This document shows positions 14,416 through 17,426 of a stretch of DNA of 17,426 nucleotides, piece after piece. A program made the translations under genes and the position numbers. The notes below the pieces were generated by a model that made no database searches, was not told the DNA's origin, and saw nothing but the letters and a program-made list of their open reading frames with translations. The first letter of the stretch is position 1. Each line of letters begins with the position of its first letter. The stretch is from JBAXLO01 sp037134755 (GTDB lineage Bacteria > Bacteroidota > Bacteroidia > Bacteroidales > JACABE01), in NCBI GenBank assembly GCA_037134755.1, contig JBAXLO010000084.1, positions 1 to 17,426 of the forward strand. Reading direction: 5' to 3'.

Positions 14416-16071
14416 ATGAGTATGTTTTGTTATCAGTGCCAGGAAGCGGCAAAAGGAATTGGATGCACAGGCCTAAAAGGTATGTGCGGTGTAGATTCAG
14501 AAGTGGTAAATCTACAGGATTTGAATGTATGGTTGTTGAAAGGACTTTCTTTCAATGCTGAAAAAGCTAGAGAAAAAGGCGTAGAAGATGCTTATGTGAA
14601 TCGGTTTATCAACAAAGTCCTTTTCTCAACTATTACTAATGTTAACTTTGATAAGAATGCTTTCTTAAAACAAATAAAAGAAACTTTAGTGTTAAGAGAC
14701 GCAATGAAGCAAAAAGCGGTTGCAGCTGGTGCAATAATTGAAGATAACTGTTGCGATCCTTGTTGTTGGACTAGCGACAACGATGAAGAGATCTTTGAAA
14801 AGGCTTTGACTATGGATGGTCGTATTGACGCTCCAAACGAGGATGTCCGTTCGTTGCGTGCATTGGTTCTATATGGTTTAAAAGGGATGGCGGCTTATGC
14901 TGATCATGCTTTAAACTTAGGTTTCGAAAATCAGGAGATTTATCATTTTGTTCAAAAAGCAATGGTTGCTTTGACTAATGATGATATGACTTTGGAAGAA
15001 AACATTGCTTTGGTTATGGAAACAGGTAAGTTTGGTGTTGATGTAATGGCTTTATTAGATAAAGCTAATACAACATCTTATGGCAATCCTGAAATCACTA
15101 AAGTAAATATAGGTGTTAGAAATAACCCCGGTATTCTTATCAGCGGTCACGATTTAAAAGATATGGAAGAGTTGTTAGCTCAAACAGATGGAACAGGTGT
15201 TGACGTGTACACACACAGCGAAATGTTGCCTGCTAATTACTATCCTGCTTTTAAAAAGTATGCTCATTTTGTTGGCAACTATGGTAACGCATGGTGGAAA
15301 CAAAAAGAGGAATTCGAATCGTTCAATGGCCCTGTTATATTTACTACTAATTGTATTGTTCCGCCAAAATCGGATGCTAAATATAGTGATAAGATTTACA
15401 CAACTGGCTTGGCAGGTTTCCCGGGTTTCATTCATATTGAAGCTGATGCTAATGGTAAAAAAGACTTCTCTGCAGTTATTGCTCAGGCTAAAACTTGCGC
15501 TTCACCAATAGAAATAGAAAAAGGTGAGATCATTGGTGGCTTTGCACATGCACAGGTGTTCGCTTTAGCTGATAAAGTTGTGGATGCTGTTAAATCGGGA
15601 GCTATTAAAAAGTTCTTTGTAATGGCTGGTTGCGATGGCAGAATGAAAGATAGAAACTACTATACAGAGTTTGCCGAAAAGTTACCTGATAATACAATTA
15701 TCTTAACAGCCGGTTGCGCTAAGTATCGTTACAATAAACTTCAGTTGGGTGATATCGGCGGTATTCCTCGCGTTTTGGATGCCGGTCAGTGTAATGATAG
15801 TTATTCTTTAGCTGTGATTGCTCTTAAACTTAAAGAAGTTTTCGAACTAAATGATATTAACGACTTACCTATTGCCTACAACATTGCATGGTACGAACAG
15901 AAAGCAGTTATCGTGTTGTTAGCATTATTATCTTTAGGTGTTAAAAACATTCATTTAGGACCAAGTTTACCAGCTTTCTTATCTCCAAATGTAGCTAAAG
16001 TATTAGTAGAAACATTCGGCATAGCAGGAATAGGTACAGTGGACGAAGACATGAAAGTCTTTTTAAATTAA
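14416..16071 (+). CDS. hcp: Hydroxylamine reductase / hybrid-cluster (prismane) protein
   Basis: The protein has 551 residues, the normal length. Hcp reduces hydroxylamine to ammonia in vitro and is now considered mainly an NO reductase and S-nitrosylation factor under anaerobic nitrosative stress. The N-terminal cubane cysteines are Cys5, 8, 17 and 24 (FCYQCQEAAKGIGC, then GMC). All hybrid-cluster ligands are present: His245 (ISGHD), Glu269 (HSEM), Cys313 (TTNCIVPP), Cys406 (AGCDGR, the usual persulfide), Cys434 (AGCAKYRY), Cys459 (GQCND), Glu494 and Lys496 (WYEQKAV). The last five match the numbering of the Desulfovibrio enzyme. The short cysteine spacing (x2, x8, x6) places it with the compact forms rather than the E. 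coli type. The start ATG at 14416 follows aacaataaaa. It is third in the Rrf2-led operon, so induction by NO or redox stress is likely. Confidence 0.97.
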   Translation: MSMFCYQCQEAAKGIGCTGLKGMCGVDSEVVNLQDLNVWLLKGLSFNAEKAREKGVEDAYVNRFINKVLFSTITNVNFDKNAFLKQIKETLVLRDAMKQKAVAAGAIIEDNCCDPCCWTSDNDEEIFEKALTMDGRIDAPNEDVRSLRALVLYGLKGMAAYADHALNLGFENQEIYHFVQKAMVALTNDDMTLEENIALVMETGKFGVDVMALLDKANTTSYGNPEITKVNIGVRNNPGILISGHDLKDMEELLAQTDGTGVDVYTHSEMLPANYYPAFKKYAHFVGNYGNAWWKQKEEFESFNGPVIFTTNCIVPPKSDAKYSDKIYTTGLAGFPGFIHIEADANGKKDFSAVIAQAKTCASPIEIEKGEIIGGFAHAQVFALADKVVDAVKSGAIKKFFVMAGCDGRMKDRNYYTEFAEKLPDNTIILTAGCAKYRYNKLQLGDIGGIPRVLDAGQCNDSYSLAVIALKLKEVFELNDINDLPIAYNIAWYEQKAVIVLLALLSLGVKNIHLGPSLPAFLSPNVAKVLVETFGIAGIGTVDEDMKVFLN

Positions 16072-16151
16072 TAATTAAGAATTAATAATTAACAATTAAA
16101 AACAAAATCCTGACTTTCTCCCTCTCTTATTAGGAGAGGGCAGGGGTGAGG
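16072..16151. repeat. Composite intergenic repeat before the first cupin
   Basis: An attaataattaacaattaa-type tract (16081-16100) is followed by the hairpin ccctctc/gagaggg (16120-16126 with 16134-16140) and caggggtgagg. The order and motifs match the element ahead of hcp. Here the element ends 8 nt before the cupin ATG, so its gtgagg might even serve as a Shine-Dalgarno-like site, unusual for the phylum. No -7 box is seen in the gap. Confidence 0.7.
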
Positions 16152-16159
16152 TAAATAAT

Positions 16160-16492
16160 ATGGAAACAAAATCATTCGAAACAGCAAAAGTATTCAACTT
16201 TACTAACGAAGCTGAGTACTCAAACAATGGTATCGTAAGTAAAAGAGTATTGGAAAAGAAAACAGGCAATGTATCGTTGTTTGCTTTCGATAAAGGGCAA
16301 TCTCTTAGTGAGCACACAGCTCCTTTTGATGCAATGGTGCAGATTATTGAAGGCAAAGCCGAGATAATTATCAATAACAAACCATATATCCTAAATGCAG
16401 GCGAATCAATTATTATGCCGGCTAACAATCCTCATGCAGTTAATGCAATTGAGCAGTTCAAAATGTTATTAATAATGATAAAAGAAATATAA
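16160..16492 (+). CDS. Single-domain cupin protein
   Basis: The protein has 110 residues with a small beta-barrel cupin fold. Cupin motif one is GQSLSEHTAPFDAMVQIIEG (46-65); only His52 of the usual metal-binding HxH-E set is present, with Ala54 in place of the second His. Motif two is GESIIMPANNPHAVN (81-95) and retains His92. Two histidines may still bind metal weakly. No signal peptide. The stop shares one base with the next ATG, and the gene lies 88 nt after hcp without a promoter, so it belongs to the hcp operon. Small cupins are found near hcp in other anaerobes as far as I recall, but their function is not known. It could bind a metal, a small ligand, or its neighbour. Confidence 0.87.
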   Translation: METKSFETAKVFNFTNEAEYSNNGIVSKRVLEKKTGNVSLFAFDKGQSLSEHTAPFDAMVQIIEGKAEIIINNKPYILNAGESIIMPANNPHAVNAIEQFKMLLIMIKEI

Positions 16493-16803
16493 TGAATACA
16501 ACTAGCGTAAGTACAGCTCCTTTAATGGCTCCTCGTTTTGACGGGCGGTTATTGTTTGAAAGCGATAATTTAGATATCGTTCATCTAACATTAAAAACAG
16601 GAGATGCTATTGCTCCTCATTCTAATCCTGTTGATGTTGTTTTCTTTGTGGTAGAAGGCGAAGGCCTACTTGTTGTAGAAGAAGAAACATTTCAGCATAA
16701 GAAAGGCGATTGCATCCCAATGAAAACAGGTATCAACAGAGGTTGGAGTAATCCTTATGAAGCCGACTTAAAGCTTTTGGTTCTTAAAATGAAGGGGAAC
16801 TAG
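16492..16803 (+). CDS. Second cupin protein, metal ligands mostly lost
   Basis: The protein has 103 residues. Cupin motif one is GDAIAPHSNPVDVVFFVVEGEG (from residue 37); only His43 remains, Asn45 replaces the second His. Motif two, GDCIPMKTGINRGWSN (from residue 72), has no His. The barrel strands LLVVEEETFQHKKGDCIPM are typical. ATG at 16492 overlaps the preceding stop (TAATG), which implies translational coupling and roughly equal amounts of the two cupins. Together they might form a heteromeric barrel pair in which the first provides the metal site; this is inference. It is the last gene of the Rrf2-hcp operon. Confidence 0.85.
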   Translation: MNTTSVSTAPLMAPRFDGRLLFESDNLDIVHLTLKTGDAIAPHSNPVDVVFFVVEGEGLLVVEEETFQHKKGDCIPMKTGINRGWSNPYEADLKLLVLKMKGN

Positions 16804-16806
16804 GCT

Positions 16807-16845
16807 TTTAGTAGTTTAGACTTTTTGACTATTAGGAAAACAAAA
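16807..16845. repeat. 39-nt intergenic repeat, copy B
   Basis: Matches 11211-11249 at 33 of 39 positions. It begins 4 nt after the stop of the second cupin and runs into the foot of the terminator at 16841. Confidence 0.7.
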
Positions 16846-16880
16846 GAGGCTGTTCGTAATGAGCAGCCTCTTTTGTTTTA
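16841..16880 (+). terminator. Terminator of the Rrf2-hcp-cupin operon
   Basis: A perfect 12-bp stem (16841-16852 with 16864-16875, sequence caaaagaggctg) has an 11-nt loop and a T-rich tail. The caaaag foot makes it symmetrical, so it could also stop transcription of the minus-strand small gene on its right. Confidence 0.9.
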
Positions 16881-17047
16881 TAATCTTTTTCTTTATTATG
16901 TTTTTTATATTTATAACCGAAGACAAGGTTTAAATATAAATGAGAAGAAGACAAACATTTAACATCAGATACAAATTAAATTTATGAGATGCGAAATTAA
17001 ACCTTCGCACAATGTCTGCAATCTTCGCTCAACTGGTATAGATCTTT
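16881..17047. other. Spacer with a small hairpin, no gene seen
   Basis: AT-rich spacer downstream of both the operon terminator and the minus-strand small gene. It contains tgcgaa/ttcgca (16990-16995 with 17004-17009) and a second cttcgc at 17022-17027. No T-run follows, so it is not an obvious terminator. Confidence 0.4.
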
Positions 17048-17206
17048 TTAAATAAAAAGTCCAAGTACTATAAAGAATAAAATTATTATAACAACACCTA
17101 GAGAAACATATTTAAGTTCAGGTAATCCATCATCATAAGTTTTCTTTTTAGAAAATATCTTAAAAAATATTTTTCCAATTAAATTTAGAAATGAAATCAA
17201 AATCAT
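17048..17206 (-). CDS. Candidate 52-residue single-pass membrane microprotein
   Basis: The frame starts ATG at 17206 and stops TAA at 17048. The N-terminus is hydrophobic/basic (MILISFLNLIGKIFFKIFSKKK, about 22 residues, possibly an amphipathic helix), then a polar segment TYDDGLPELK (23-32), then a clear membrane helix YVSLGVVIIILFFIVLGLFI (33-52) to the end. A -7 box lies 26 nt upstream on the same strand, and leader composition is A/T-rich as for other genes. I do not recognise a family. It could be a small membrane protein or an accessory of the gene to the right; short hydrophobic toxins also look like this, but there is no antitoxin sign. Confidence 0.55.
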   Translation of the reverse strand: MILISFLNLIGKIFFKIFSKKKTYDDGLPELKYVSLGVVIIILFFIVLGLFI

Positions 17207-17231
17207 TATTCTAGTTTTATTTAATGCTCTA

Positions 17232-17239
17232 CAAAAATA
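17232..17239 (-). promoter_or_regulatory. -7 promoter box of the small membrane protein gene
   Basis: The minus strand reads TATTTTTG, a full TAnnTTTG match, 26 nt before the ATG at 17206. The -33 element is not clear. Such boxes also arise by chance in AT-rich DNA. Confidence 0.4.
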
Positions 17240-17426
17240 CTATATTTTTATCATTACATCATAATAAAAAATAATTCTTTTTTATTTTTAATTGGATTTA
17301 ATTGATTACTTTTACAGAAATTTTTAAAAATGAAAAATTGTAGAAATTTAATCCAATATATTGTTTGACGCCGGGCATAAATGCTGGTCTAATACTAAAA
17401 ATAGTTTATCAAAAAATTCTGTATTT
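17240..17426. other. Right end, no gene seen
   Basis: Very AT-rich except for gccgggcataaatgctggtc near 17371-17390, whose gcat/atgc core could form a short imperfect hairpin. No open frame of meaningful length on either strand; the flanking gene is outside the window. Confidence 0.4.

Noticed and set aside
15175..15511. Frames within hcp on both strands
   Set aside because: They overlap the hybrid-cluster ligand region of Hcp and show no independent signal.
16096..16428. Minus-strand 110-residue frame antisense to the first cupin
   Set aside because: The plus strand encodes a recognisable cupin with coupled downstream gene; the antisense frame runs through the hairpin repeat and has no family signal.

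Overview
The window comes from an AT-rich member of the Bacteroidota. The evidence is Bacteroidota-type -7 promoter boxes (TAnnTTTG) in front of most genes, A-rich leaders with almost no Shine-Dalgarno sequences, a type IX secretion system (T9SS) type A sorting domain on a giant surface protein, and dispersed palindromic intergenic repeats typical of the phylum. A prismane/hybrid-cluster protein operon with ferredoxin-type proteins suggests an anaerobic or microaerobic lifestyle. I cannot name the species.

Layout. Positions 1-650 hold a minus-strand GIY-YIG nuclease gene beside a nested palindromic repeat. A degenerate copy of that repeat encodes the last residues of the nuclease. Positions 720-920 hold a non-coding block of roughly 40-nt tandem units and inverted repeats. 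Positions 1159-2133 encode a cytoplasmic protein of unknown function with its own terminator. Positions 2646-11171 encode a 2841-residue secreted protein: signal peptide, about 24 immunoglobulin-like/PKD-like repeats, a DUF11-type domain, a long unassigned region and a T9SS sorting domain. Positions 11503-12768 encode an exported protein with a C-terminal thioredoxin-like domain.

Positions 13009-16803 look like one co-transcribed stress operon: an Rrf2-family Fe-S regulator, a two-cluster ferredoxin-like protein with an extra C-terminal domain, hybrid-cluster protein (Hcp), and two translationally coupled cupins. It has a good promoter in front of the regulator, no recognisable internal promoter, and a strong terminator after the second cupin. 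The likely logic is that the regulator senses NO or redox stress through a cysteine-ligated cluster, the ferredoxin supplies electrons, and Hcp reduces NO or hydroxylamine. The role of the cupins is unknown. Repeat-derived hairpins sit immediately upstream of both hcp and the first cupin.

After the terminator, a minus-strand 52-residue single-pass membrane microprotein (17048-17206) with its own -7 box is likely. The rest of the right end shows no gene.

Nothing here is a clear new defence or mobile system. The most interesting leads are the link between the GIY-YIG gene and the palindromic repeat, the five-repeat higher-order duplication in the giant adhesin-like protein, the Hcp/ferredoxin/double-cupin operon with recurring composite repeats, and the small membrane protein.
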